Shown here piece by piece: positions 51,791-63,290 of a stretch of 64,000 nucleotides of DNA (within the stretch, counting starts at the first letter, position 1; each line of letters begins with the position of its first letter). The DNA comes from Azorinus chamasolen. Lineage: Eukaryota; Mollusca; Bivalvia; Cardiida; Solecurtidae. The position numbers were made by a program, and so were the translations under genes. The notes below the pieces were generated by a model. That model saw nothing but the letters and a program-made list of their open reading frames with translations, had not been told where the DNA came from and did no database searches. The stretch covers positions 14,128,378 to 14,192,377 of the forward strand of contig OY755240.1 of NCBI GenBank assembly GCA_963576725.1. The letters run 5' to 3'.

Positions 51791-53080
51791 ATAATTCAGC
51801 ATTGATTGTATGCATACACTTGGTCTACTGCATCACGTCCATATCTTTAACACTCGCTGATGTTATTGTCTAATAAAATACGTTTGTTGGTCGGACTTAA
51901 AGCCTTCCCTCATTCCCTACCGAACAGTAGCATTTACTGGAAATTTTTAGAATTCGGTATTTCTAAACGTGTGATAGGACCAATGCTGTATTTATCCTAA
52001 TGTTTTTCAAAGTGCGATTTTGTTTGCAGAGATGCCAAAAGGCGCCAATATGAGGAAATGGATTAGATAAGTTTGTCGATACGTATTACAGTCTAAAGAA
52101 ATATTTTTTCTAGCTAACATGAAAACCGAGGTAGAAAGATTACACAACCTGAACATTACAGCATGCATCTCGGCAAGAGACTGGGTGTACGAGATCAATT
52201 TAATTTCTAACCGCTGGCCATATTTTCCCCTCTTGATTCGATTTTCCGGGCGCTCTATCGCACCCTGTCATTATCAGTAATTTAATTATATTCAGTGCAC
52301 AAAAGTTTATTAAGATATTGTTATATTGTGTTTACCTTTTGCGTCTAGATGTAGTCCTGCATAAACCGAAAATGATTACGCGACATATTTGCTGTCAAAT
52401 GGCGAGATAATTTAGTTCTCAGAAAGAGAGCCAAATGGGTAAAAAACGGGCTAGCCTTGTACCGTAAAACACGAAAAAGCAAACAAACACACCGACAACC
52501 TGTCAGTATATAAAAATCCACCTGGCTGCGCATACCACCCGGTTCAGTGGCTGTAAAATTGGCCCCGTCCAAGTCATTATACAGTCGTAAGGTATATTCT
52601 AGATTCAATTGTCGTTGTCCGGATTACTTTTTTACGTGCGTATTAAATCATAAATCTGTGTTAAACGTTAAATGTGTTTCATGCTGATCAGTGTGAGAGA
52701 TTTAACATTACACGCGTCTTGAATTACGCTATAATATAATTTAGTGATGACATCTCGAGTCGTAATATCAGTGTATAATAGGCCATTATAAGTACACATT
52801 CTAATTAGCAGGCTATAAAGATCTTTTCACGGCAATTTGACAGGGTATAGTGCGTGGTATGATCGGTATGGATGGTGCATTTCATTCGGATACGCCTCAG
52901 GAAATACACATCAACACCGGTCATATCACGTCGATTACACTTTCAAACTGCCCTGTAACTAATAGTATATGCCTATGCATAATGGTTATAATCATATTGA
53001 TTCGATCGAAAGTTTAAGAATTAATAGGCTGATTTCTCATCTCTTTGAACATCTCAGTTCAAGCTGAGCATGAGATCGAT
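51791..53080. other. No gene recognised
   Basis: AT-rich, short frames only; no splice-supported coding sequence or terminal repeats seen. Confidence 0.45.
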
Positions 53081-53083
53081 TAA

Positions 53084-54110
53084 TAATAATAATAATAATA
53101 ATGATAATAACAAATACTTTATTTAACGAGAAAAGACATTTGATAAAATCAATATTCAATTAAGCCCTCAACAGTAACATATATATAAGTACAACATACA
53201 TCGTTATATATATTATAATGTACAATGAACGTTTTCTCTTAGCAATTAGCATAGAGTCTATACTATTTCAATATATTTTACCCAGATGCCACAGGACGTC
53301 GGTGCGAAGCTCCATATCGCTTTTGACATTGGGTCCAACTACGAACAGACGCTGTATGGTAACGTATATTCATCAGTAATGGTACACATGTAATCGAAAT
53401 GAAAGGCTATTTAAAAACGTTAACGTGTTAGCGAGTATACAATTGCATTAAGATGAAGCACCAATATATTTGGTTTTTCATTCAGATTTATACTGATTGA
53501 TGCACTCTGCTTTTCTGCATTATTGAAGACAAATACTATCTAGCATACGGAAGATAACAAACATTCAAGAGCAGTCTACTTTAAAAAATAGCAACACTAA
53601 AACTAAGCATTGGATAAGTTCTGCTACAACAACCAATATTTACATTATATACCGGTAATGGCAATTTCCTTATGAAAAAGGTTGTATGTTGTCAAGATTT
53701 GCAATTGCATATGAAATAATTTGAACTAATTAGCAGAACTGTCATTTCTGATATTAACAGGAAGATTGTTCCTACTAATTGTACAAGAATAGACACTTTT
53801 GTAAAGATATCAGTAGTATGCCTTGGGGAAAGCTGAACATAAGATGAGTATCGCAGAGTTCGATTATGAACATTTGAGGTAGACTTTAATAAATCGTTTA
53901 GGTAATCAGGAGATGTACCACTGAAAACATTGTACAATAAAACCGCCTTTTAGAATTTAACCCTCCCAGCAACGTTTATCCGGTTCAGTTCGTTAAATAA
54001 TACATTAGATGTGATATTGTAATCTTTGTCAAGAATTATTTTGGCAGGTCTTTTCTGAAATCTTGCGAAACATTAAAATTACCCAATATAACACTTAATA
54101 CTATATCAAA
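53084..54110 (-). mobile_element. Non-LTR retrotransposon (LINE) 3' end
   Basis: Minus strand: FRKRPAKIILDKDYNITSN, then a stop-broken link, then VFSGTSPDYLNDLL, NVHNRTLRYSSYVQLSPRHT and, after a frameshift, remnants of the usual LWNNLP-type segment. This is the conserved C-terminal region following the RT of many CR1/jockey-type LINEs. A ~600-bp 3'UTR ends in an ATT-repeat tail at 53,084-53,110. 5'-truncated and frameshifted. Confidence 0.7.
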
Positions 54111-54900
54111 GGTAGTCGTCTACAAAGTCTTCATAAAACAATTGGATAAGCAATATTTTCTCAACTTTGTGTGAAATTTTTCATATCTTTCTATCCATTA
54201 TGTTCTAAATCTGGACAAAACTATTTGAATCTCCATCCATTCATAATATCTAAGTTGGTTTGTTTTTTTCAGATGAACTTCGATATCTCAAACTCGGATA
54301 ACTCGAATTTCTGGATAACCCGAAGTAAAATCCGCGTCCTTAACAAATTTACAATACTAAAATATATCACCACACATGTCGAGAAACACAGGAGCTTTCA
54401 GCATTACTTTCGAAATGCATTTAGCTGCGAAGTTAAGAGAAACGCTCAGATAATATATCGGATAAGTTGGACCACGATTATCTCGAAGTAATTTGCATAT
54501 AACCCAGAAGTTAGAATTATTAAAGTTCAACTATATGTGTAAGTCTGCAATATGGCTAAGTCTGTTCGAGTGATTGATATTGGAATACCAAATTTCTTTA
54601 TACATGTAGTTGTCTACATGCTTAGGACAACATCATTGTTTATATCGAGCATATCTTGTTCTGTCCAATTGTTTCAAACCTAATTTATTGTTTATGTCGT
54701 TTAATAAACACCGCCATAAACTGTGTTAAAATGTGTAAACTGTCTGCAGATACGTGGTCAAATTGAAGGTATTGAGCCATTTTATATATACAGTCATGTT
54801 TACGTATGTGTGTATGAGCGCTTTTCGTTTGCTGCTGATCGGTGTTCGTAGACTTCCATTATATTATATTATATATATACCTTCTCAGTGTTGTTATATT
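54111..54900. other. No gene; decayed pogo-like MITE at about 54,275-54,490
   Basis: GAACTTCGATATCTCAAACT with CGGATAACTCGAATT on one side and CACGATTATCTCGAAGTAAT on the other resemble the ends of the MITE at 57,828-58,100. The ATG frame 54,171-54,491 is made of this repeat. Confidence 0.5.
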
Positions 54901-54939
54901 TTCTGGTCCTTCGGGATCATTAGTTTTGATGTAGGTTTT

Positions 54940-55090
54940 GAAAATTGAATACTGCTTAAGCCGGTGCTAGGGGCATGAGTAGTGTTGTACTTTTAATTAC
55001 TACTCATGAACAGACTCAATAAAACCGAGTCTGCAATTTTCTGTTCTTGCATTTCTACGTTTGCTTTCGAGGGATCACCCATTTTTCAGA
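54940..55090 (-). repeat. R190 copy
   Basis: TTGAATACTGCTTAAGCCGG ... ACTCAATAAAACCGAGTCTG ... GAGGGATCACCCA, same orientation as 42,284-42,483. The flanking 55,091-55,498 shows no gene. Confidence 0.75.
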
Positions 55091-55498
55091 ATATTTGGCA
55101 TTACGTGACCATTTTAGAGCTGCAGAACCCTAATTGACATTGCTGTGGACAAGGTTATGTCTATACTGATTCTGTGCAAGCGCAAATTGTCTATTGTATT
55201 TCTAGTATTGCAGTGCACTGTCGTATGTTATTAGCATATTTCCTGCATCATTTCTATTCTATTTATGACACATTCATTCAAACACTTACCAGAAATGTTA
55301 AAAATCAAGTTAAATCACAAACGATCATTAAAAATGGAAATCAATGTGTAATTGAAATAAAAAATCTTAATGGTCAATTGTTATAGATCGTCAAACATTA
55401 CCATGTGAGCAGTTTTCGGTTTAAGCTCAATTCTGACAATCACAATTTGTTTTATGATGGCTCTCCGAACAAATATAGAAAGCCAAATTATGAATATA

Positions 55499-55702
55499 CA
55501 GTAAAACCCCGCTAATGCGACCACCGAAAAGGGGCATAATTCTGGGTGGCAGAGGCAGGTGGTAGCTTAATGCAGGACGAAAGTTATGCAGAAAGCTCCT
55601 ATAGGAGCTTTCTGCATAACTTTAGTCCTGCATTAAGCAACCACCTGCTTCAAACGACGCCAGTGGTTGTTTATTAAGTGGTCGCATTAGCGGGTTTTAC
55701 TG
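55499..55702. mobile_element. Hairpin MITE, CAGTAAAACCCCGCTAATGC ends, TA target
   Basis: TA-flanked, 204 bp; ends CAGTAAAACCCCGCTAATGC and GCATTAGCGGGTTTTACTG. Centre 55,558-55,645 is an almost perfect 88-nt hairpin (GCAGGACGAAAGTTATGCAG / CTGCATAACTTTAGTCCTGC). CAG ends and TA duplication suit pogo/Tigger-type elements. Confidence 0.88.
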
Positions 55703-57139
55703 TATATCATATGAATTGCATACACAACCATTACACCATTAAACGCGCTTTTGCAGCACACACTGAATCAAAGCTACAATACTTCCAAGTTAGTATTACT
55801 TTAAGTCACATTTGACCCCTTAAATGATAAAAAACAGTTTCATGCCTTTGCATACGGAGTGGACCAAGATCAGATGAATGCTGCCCTGTTTGCTAGATTT
55901 GATTTGTACATTTTCTGCCACAGCCGCCGTTGGGAAATAGTCAAATAATTCATGATATCGGCATTTCTCATATGAATATAGAAAGGTGACAACTTACTGC
56001 ACATGTCGATATTTCTAATATATCACTTATACCATTGAACATGATAATTGGTTTTAGTAAATATTATCGATACACCTAATAAGGGAAATTGAGCAAATAA
56101 TTAGCTTCTTTTCTGATTATGATTGAACTGATTACAGTAAAACAACTCTAAACCGGACGTTCAATTTAGTATAAATATATAACTTAGAGACGGTGACAGC
56201 TAAATGCAGGGTGAAAGGCATGCATAAATCTCCCCTAAGAATACTTCATGCATAAACTTCATCCTGCATTAGGCAGTCATCCGACTAAAAGTATCAAAAT
56301 AAGTTTATACTAAAACTCAAATTCAGAGGGGTTTACTGTATTTTGTTGAAACGACGAATAATGTGACCACTATTGCAATGATGAAAATACTCGAGCAATG
56401 AATAATAACGGTAGAGAGTAAACAAGTTTAAAAAAAAACTACTGCAAAACAGAGCGTTAATACTGCCAAGGCGGTACTCTCTTTGTCACCCTTCGTTTTG
56501 TTTGTCTTGCGTGTTTGTACTTGTGATTTTGTTCATGTGTGGAACGTTTGTCTCTGGTTCTTGTGTGTCTTTTGGTGTTTTCTGTGTTCATTTCGTGTGT
56601 GAGTGTGCGTTTGTGCATTTATAGATATAGCCTAGTGCATACATATCATTATTTTCGTTGTCTAAAATAAGTCACATACAAATGACGCTTTTCAAGGAGC
56701 ACATCGTGCAGTACGAAGAAAGAACCAAGGCTATCAGCAGTCTTAATTTGATAAACTTTGGTTGTATACCTAGGTTTAGATAAAAAAATATTTATGAATA
56801 TGGGATTTAACTGATGCTATGGGGCTTGAACCATTATATTCAGGACTTGGTTAATATATATTTCTGTTGAGTGAAACTGGCGATCTCATACACATTATAT
56901 GTACTGCTGGCAAGACAAATTCCCTCATCTTTAGTAGTTGAGGTTTATTCATTTGATTTCTGATACCTATAGGGTTGTCATTTACTACATTGTCACGTTA
57001 TATGCGGTTGAATGTGACACTGGACCTGGTAAAACATTGAAACTATATACCTACATGTAAATGGTATTATTTTCTTGTTTGCTATTTGTTTGCCGTGCAT
57101 TTGTATATACGTTTGGATTAAGGAAATCCTTCAAATGAA
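55703..57139. other. No gene; MITE 56,135-56,338 and PLE-A scrap 56,462-56,615
   Basis: 56,135-56,338 is a TA-flanked MITE (CAGTAAAACAACTC ... GGGGTTTACTG) with the same type of inner hairpin (56,197-56,290). 56,462-56,615 is a + strand PLE-A 3'UTR piece (GCCAAGGCGGTACTCTCTTT to TGTGAGTGTGCG). The rest shows nothing recognisable. Confidence 0.6.
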
Positions 57140-57260
57140 AAAGGCCCAATGCAAAAAGAGAAAATGGCAGACTCGGTTTTATTGAGTCTGTTCACGCGCA
57201 GTTATGAAAATACTACCCACGACCCCTAGCACCAGCTTAAGCGGTAGTAATTTTGAACAC
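57140..57260 (+). repeat. R190 copy at the edge of arm B
   Basis: GCAGACTCGGTTTTATTGAG ... CACCAGCTTAAGCGGTA, the counterpart of 12,350-12,460 in arm A. The inverted duplication becomes unrecognisable beyond it. Confidence 0.65.
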
Positions 57261-57405
57261 TATTAGCGTCAAAATGTATGAAGCTTAACTAATGCACACA
57301 AGCAATACAATACACTGATGTGAAAAATATAGTTGACATTTGTACTTGTTGTCTCTTCCCTCTTACATAATGTCAATAAACTACCGTTATCTGCGACATA
57401 CGTAA

Positions 57406-60400
57406 CTAATCATCAATAATTACATCATTCGCTGAAACACCATCTTTCATACACTCAGAAACGGCATGCAAACCGAACACCACTCTCCGGTCTAGAGATC
57501 TTAAGTGAACATTTGTAAGAATTGGATAGATAGGGTCTTTCGTCATACTATTGTCCACTATCTCACTAAACCTTTCTGGACCGATGTATAATTTGGCCAG
57601 CTTCAGGAATGTAGAACGCCTGATTTTGCAGCACTGTCGAACGGGTCCAAGTAGAGGAAGGTCGTCCACTGGAGTGCAAAACCTGTCGAATTAAACACCA
57701 ATGATAAGTACTGATTCATTGCACGGAAACGTAACCCATAGCCCATAAGTCACAAATATAGTTGCATCTGCAAACATTGCAAACACTGTTGACCCATATA
57801 GGAGCTCTGTCATCTGGGACTGCAATACAGTTGAACGTCGATATCTCGAACTCGGATAACTTGAACTACGAGATAATTCGAACCAAAGGTTCAGTCCTTC
57901 CAAAACTTACAATACATAATTGCTCTAAAATGTATCGCTACAGATATCTGGAAACGCATGTCACAGTTTCATACAGGTCTAAAGTCCACCTGTATTAAGC
58001 TGTGGCATTGAGAAATTGTTCAGATTAGAAATCGGATGACTCGAACTTCTGTTATCTCGAACTGCAAGTTCCCCAAGTTCGAGTTATCGAAGTTCTACTG
58101 TATTTGCAATGGATGATCCATGTATGCATGCTCTATGTTTTTGCCTACGAAAATAATTTCAATGTATCCTGTATATTTTTGTTAAGAATTTCCTTAATAA
58201 TATTCGAGGGCAGAGTGATAAAAACAAGAGATGTTTGTAAAACATGTATACCCCCAGACCTTTGATTTAGTGACCTCAACTACAGAGGTCATCTGGCGGT
58301 CATGACTAATCACCACAGCAACTTTGAAGATCCTAAGCCAAACCACTGATCATTTATTGATCTAAAAACATTTCACAAGTTAAGGTCATGGTGACATTGA
58401 CCTTTGACCTAGTGACCTCAACAACTACAGGGGTCATCTAGTGGTCACGACCAACTACCACAGCACGTTTGAAGATCCCAAACCAAACCATTGAGCAGTT
58501 ATTAATTGGAAACCATTTCATCAGATAAAGTCATGATGACCTTGACCTTTGACCTCAAAATCAATAGGGGTCATTTAGTTGTCATGACCAACCACCACAG
58601 CAAGTTTGACCTTGACCTTTGTTCTAGTAACCTCAAAAACAATAGGGGTCATCTAGTGGTCATGACCAACCACCACAGCAAGTTTGAAGATCCTAAGCCA
58701 AACCCTTGAGCAGTTATTGATTGCAAACCATTTCACCAGTTAAGGTCATGGTGACCTTGACCTTTGACCTAGTGACCTAAAAAACCAGGGCTCGTCTAGT
58801 TGTCATGACCAACCATCACAGCAAGTCTGAAGATCCTAAGCCAAACCCTTGAGCAGTTATTGATTGCAAACCATTTCACCAGTTAAGGTCATGGTGACCT
58901 TGACCTTTGACCTAGTGACCTAAAAAACAGGACTCATCTAGTTGTCATGACCAACCATCACAGCAAGTCTGAAGATCATAAACCAAACCCTTCAGCAGTT
59001 ATTGATCGCAAACCATTTCACCAGTTAAGGTCATGGTGACCTTGACATTTGACCTAGTGACCTAAATACAGGGCTCATCTAGTTGTCATGACCAACCATC
59101 ACAGCAAGTCTGAAGATCATAAACCAAACCCTTCAGCAGTTATTGATCGCAAACCATTTCACCAGTTAAAGTCATGGTGACCTTGACCTTTGACCTAGTG
59201 ACCTAAAAACAACAGGGCTCATCCAGTTGTCATGACCAACTACCGCAGCAAATTTGAAGATTCTAAGCCAAACCCTTGAGCAGTTATTGATCAGAAACCA
59301 TTTAACCAGTTAAGGTAATGGTGACCTTGACCTTTGACATAGTGACCTCAAAAACAATAGGGGTCATCTAGTGGTCATGTTCAACCACCACAGCAAATTT
59401 GAAAATCCTAAGCCAAACCCGTAAGCAGTTATTGATCGCAAACCATTTCACCAGTTAAGGTCATGGTGACCTTGACCTTTGACCTAGTGACCTAAAAACA
59501 AGAGGGCTCATCTAGTTGTCATGACCAACCACCTAAGCAAATTTGAGGATCCTAAGCCAAACCCATGAGCAGTTATTGATCAGAAACCAGTTTACCAGTT
59601 AAGGTAATGGTGACCTTGACCTTTGACCTAGTGACCTAAAAAACAATTGGGTCATCCGGTGGTCATGACCAAGTACCACAGCAAGTTTGAAGATTCTAAG
59701 CTAAAGCCTTGAGCAATTATTGATTACAAACCATTTAACCAGTTAAGGTCATGGTGACCTTGACCTTTGACCTAGTGACCTCAAAAACAATAGGGGTCAT
59801 CTAGTCGTCATGACCAACCAACACAGCAAGTTTGAAGATCCCAAGCCAAACCCTTGAGCAGTTATTGATCGCAAACCATTTCACCAGTTAAGGTCATGGT
59901 GACCTTGACCTTTGACCTAGTGACCTAAAAACCAAGACTGCTCATCTAGTTGTCATGACCAACCACCTAAGCAAATTTGAAGATCCTAAGCCAATCCCTT
60001 GAGCAGTTATTGATCAGAAACCATTTTAGCAGTTAAGGTCATGGTGACCTTGACCTTTGACCTAGTCACTTCAAAAACATTAGGGGTCATCCGGTGGTCA
60101 TGATCAACTACCACAGCAAGTTTGAAGATTCTAAGCTAAAGCCTTGAGCAATTATTGATTGCAAACCATTTAACCAGTTAAGGTCATGGTGACCTTGACC
60201 TTTGACCTAGTGACCTAAAAAACAAAAGGGGTTATCTAGTGGTCATTTCCAACCACCACAGCAAATTTGAAGATCCCAAGCCAAACCCTTGAGCAGTTAT
60301 TGATCGGAAACTAGTTCAACATTTTAGGTCATGGTGACCTTGACCTTTGACCTAGTGACGTCAAAAACAATAGGGGTCATTTACTTGTCATGACCAACCA

Positions 60401-61021
60401 CCACAACAAGTTTGAAGATTCTATGCCAAGTCGTTTATTAGTTATCGTTCGGAAACCATCGATCTACGGACCCACCGACCGACCTACCGACCGACAGACC
60501 GACCGACATGTGCAAAGCAATATACCCCCATTTTTTCAAAAGGGGGGTATAAGTATGTGGCGGGCTAAGAGTTAATCTGTTACGTTTATATATTGGAGAA
60601 TCGCTTATACCACTCAAATGAAGTCTTGGACTGGAATTGAAAACATATTTTACCTTAAGAATTATTATAGAATATAATAGGAGATGTTAATAAAGCATGG
60701 GTCGCTTAAGCATATTAACAATCCCGTAAAATAATCACTCTAATCTAATCAAGAACAAACTATTGATACTTCTTACACATGAGTATGATAAGACACAAAA
60801 CGCCTTACTTAAACGTATATATCAGTTAGGCTGGGTCTAGGGCACTGCGGTTCTGAATAGGATAGTTTGGAGTTTAGATCAACTAATAGCGAACGTAACG
60901 GAGCTGTACAAATATGTTATGTTAGCAAACTCAACCTACCCTCTACCGTTGTCTAAAAACAATATCTGACCACCTTTACCAAAATCATCGAAGTGTTCCA
61001 GTAAATAGGAGTCGACATCAC
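57406..61021 (-). CDS. Unrecognised host gene, last two exons (copy B)
   Basis: Exons 61,021-60,940 and 57,682-57,406 (stop TAG at 57,406-57,408). The splice sites mirror copy A: acceptor TTTCAAG before 61,021, donor GTAGGT after 60,940, acceptor AATTCGACAG before 57,682, with the same split codon. The product ends DDLPLLGPVRQCC, KLYIGPERFSEIV and RSLDRRVVFGLHAVSE. It differs from copy A by scattered replacements (for example PERF for PAKF, GLHAVSE for ALQAIAE) with no stop. The intron is 3,257 bp against 547 bp in copy A, from satellite and MITE insertion. Function unknown; both copies may be genes or one a young pseudogene. Confidence 0.6.
57828..58100. mobile_element. Pogo-like MITE in the intron of copy B
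   Basis: CAGTTGAACGTCGATATCTC ... and ...GATAACTCGAACTT complement, ending GTTCTACTG, with TA at both flanks; 273 bp. Relatives at 54,275-54,490, 61,865-62,129 and (partial) 10,587-10,690. Confidence 0.8.
58250..60560 (+). repeat. ~143-bp satellite, about 15 units, in the intron of copy B
   Basis: Each unit carries TGACCTTGACCTTTGACCTA, GGTCATCTAGTGGTCATGAC, CACCACAGCAAGTTTGAAGA, GCCAAACCCTTGAGCAGTTA and ACCATTTCACCAGTTAAGG. It begins after ATGTATACCCCC and closes with a CCGACCGACC-type run and ATACCCCCATTTTTTCAAAA GGGGGGTATA, so the block may be a mobile element with an internal array. Absent from arm A. Confidence 0.88.
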
Positions 61022-61864
61022 CTTGAAATAAAAAAGAAAAAAATAATTATCTTTATATAATGAGTATGAAGAACAGATGTAGGTATATAAACTACTTATA
61101 TGCTAGTATTTAATCAAAGTCTATATATAGATATGTGTTAGGCATTCAAACCGTCAGGCGCCTGATGGGGTATGGCGGCAGAAGTTTTAAACAGATTTCG
61201 TCTCGGTTTCCTAAATATTCCTCCTGCAATTCAGAAAATCTATTACAGAATATTTTCGGGTTTTGTAATAACTAACAACTGATTTGAGTTTTTAAAAGTT
61301 GTTCAACGTTTTCGAGTATACATGTATCGTTTGTCAACCGTTTGTGTTCAAATATGTATTGCAACGGGCTTTTGAATTTTAATATATATGTCACAATTTT
61401 CCCATATGTGGTTACTGTGATAATGTTGATAATGAACGAAACTACTGAAGTACATATTTGGGGCGTAGCTGAGTCTAAAGGTAATGTACGCATCGTGGCT
61501 ATAGGAGTCCGGGGACATGATAGCTAGGAGCGTAAATTGAGTGCAAATGTAATGTACACACGGTGGCTATCGGGGTCCAAGCGCATGCATCCCCGGGAAA
61601 AGTTGTGTAGTTTTAAAACCTTTGTGATAAATAGAGCATTTTCGCCTATAGTAGCTAATGCTTTTTATCACAATGGTTTCAAAATGTGACAGAGGTGTCA
61701 AAATGAGGGTTAATGCTTACATGTCAAGACAAAACATGTATCAACGTCTACCCCTTAGCCTTCGATTTTGTTCATATTTGCCATAATAATGTTTGTACAT
61801 TTTGGGTTGATGTTACGCACGTGCGTTAGTGCGTATTGGTAGCTACGGTCCTGCATTTACATTT

Positions 61865-62129
61865 GAATATTGACATCTCGAACTTCAAGGGACCATACAA
61901 ATTAATTCGAGATAAACTAGGGACAAATCAGGGCGATTTCCGATCTGAACAATTTATCAAGTCCACAGCTTAATGCAGCTCTAAAGTAATCCTGAAAACT
62001 CCTGTGGCTGTTGCATGTGTTTCTAGATATGTTTAATGATACAACTAAGAACAAAAATGTATTGTTAATTTTGGAAGGACCTAACTTTACTTCGAGTTAT
62101 CCGGGTTCGACATATTGGATTTCAACTGT
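61865..62129. mobile_element. Pogo-like MITE
   Basis: ATTGACATCTCGAACTTCAA at one end, TTCGAGTTATCCGGGTTCGA and TTTCAACTGTA at the other. Related to 57,828-58,100. The stretch 62,130-62,390 after it shows no feature. Confidence 0.6.
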
Positions 62130-62389
62130 ATATAATATGTAGACAAGTGTGGTACATTGCTTTAAGGCGAGTGCCTACAATTAATGTAAATTGTCAATGA
62201 TATCATAAAACTTGGTATTTGTTATGTTCTCTCATTATTATGAAGATCTTCAATCTGAACTTGTATTGAACAATGTCCCCGTGATACAAAATAAATCGTT
62301 TGAATCGACACTTATATTTTTTGTTCTCAATAACAGATATTATCGCCTTGGTAGAACTGTTAATGAATCTAAAACGTGAGCCGAATAAA

Positions 62390-63290
62390 TACTAATAGTA
62401 CACGTATAAGTCATGCAGGAAACACTATATACCAAAACACACAAACGCCAAAACCACCCCCAAAAACATCAAATGTACATGTATATTAAAGAGACGCACA
62501 AAGACATAACAAACATACGATAGGGGAAGATGGAAGTAACACCTTTGAACGGTCAATCACAACTATTCGTGGGGGTTTAAACCAGTTTAGGGGCGCCCAA
62601 CCTCACACTTATTCTATCCCCACCCCTACAAGACACACATTGTAGATACACGTATCCCCTCTCCGACTAATATACAACAACCGCGATGGCAAATACAATG
62701 GTAAAGAGCATATTAACCCTTTACCTGATAGAAGCGGCTTTTAGCGTGTTTGATTTATTCCTCCGCTGAAGAAAATAGTTCAAATTCATACAGTCATGAA
62801 CATATTGCATAATAAATATTTTCTATATCCTAGTAGGTGGTAGCTTAAAGCAGGCTGAAAGTAAAGCAGAATGCGCCTTAAGGCGCATTCTGCTTTACTT
62901 TCAACCTGCTTTAAGTGGTCATATGTCTTCAAAACTAGAAACAGGCTATTGGGTAAAGGGTTAAACGAAAACATATATAAGTGAAACAACTGTATCCACC
63001 TATCGCTAGTGTACTCAATGATTTGGCTGCAAGCAGAGTAACCGTAGAAAAGTAATAAACGGTACGACAAATATCCGACGTCCTCCTTCCATTTCCGGAT
63101 TAAAGAGGTCGCATTTATGGAGTACTAGCCTTTTCTTGTCGGTGTACATGCAAATAGGGCAGCGTGATTTCCAACTGTAAAAGTGTTGACAACCATACAT
63201 CCAGTATGTTATAATACCATAGGATCATATCCCTTTTTAACTAATGTTTTAATGTATTTAGTCAACAAAGTGAGAAAATGGGTATGTCCA
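62390..63290 (-). mobile_element. PLE subfamily B fragment, split by a MITE
   Basis: Minus strand from RT C-terminal remnants (63,290-63,130), decayed SECIS-like region (about 63,065-63,125, core ATAA), through 3'UTR with box (about 62,540-62,620, GGGCGCCC) to the B tail near 62,395. Interrupted at 62,713-62,964. Confidence 0.75.
62713..62964. mobile_element. MITE, TTAACCCTTTACC ends, with hairpin
   Basis: Ends TTAACCCTTTACC and GGTAAAGGGTTAA. Inner hairpin 62,837-62,920 is almost perfect (AAGTAAAGCAGAATGCGCCT / AGGCGCATTCTGCTTTACTT). The CCCTTTACCT...TAGAAGC motif also occurs at about 63,530-63,550 and, inverted, 10,455-10,475. Confidence 0.75.

Noticed and set aside
58506..58709. Small protein from repeated NHHSKF peptides
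   Set aside because: The frame lies wholly in the ~143-bp satellite and follows its unit.
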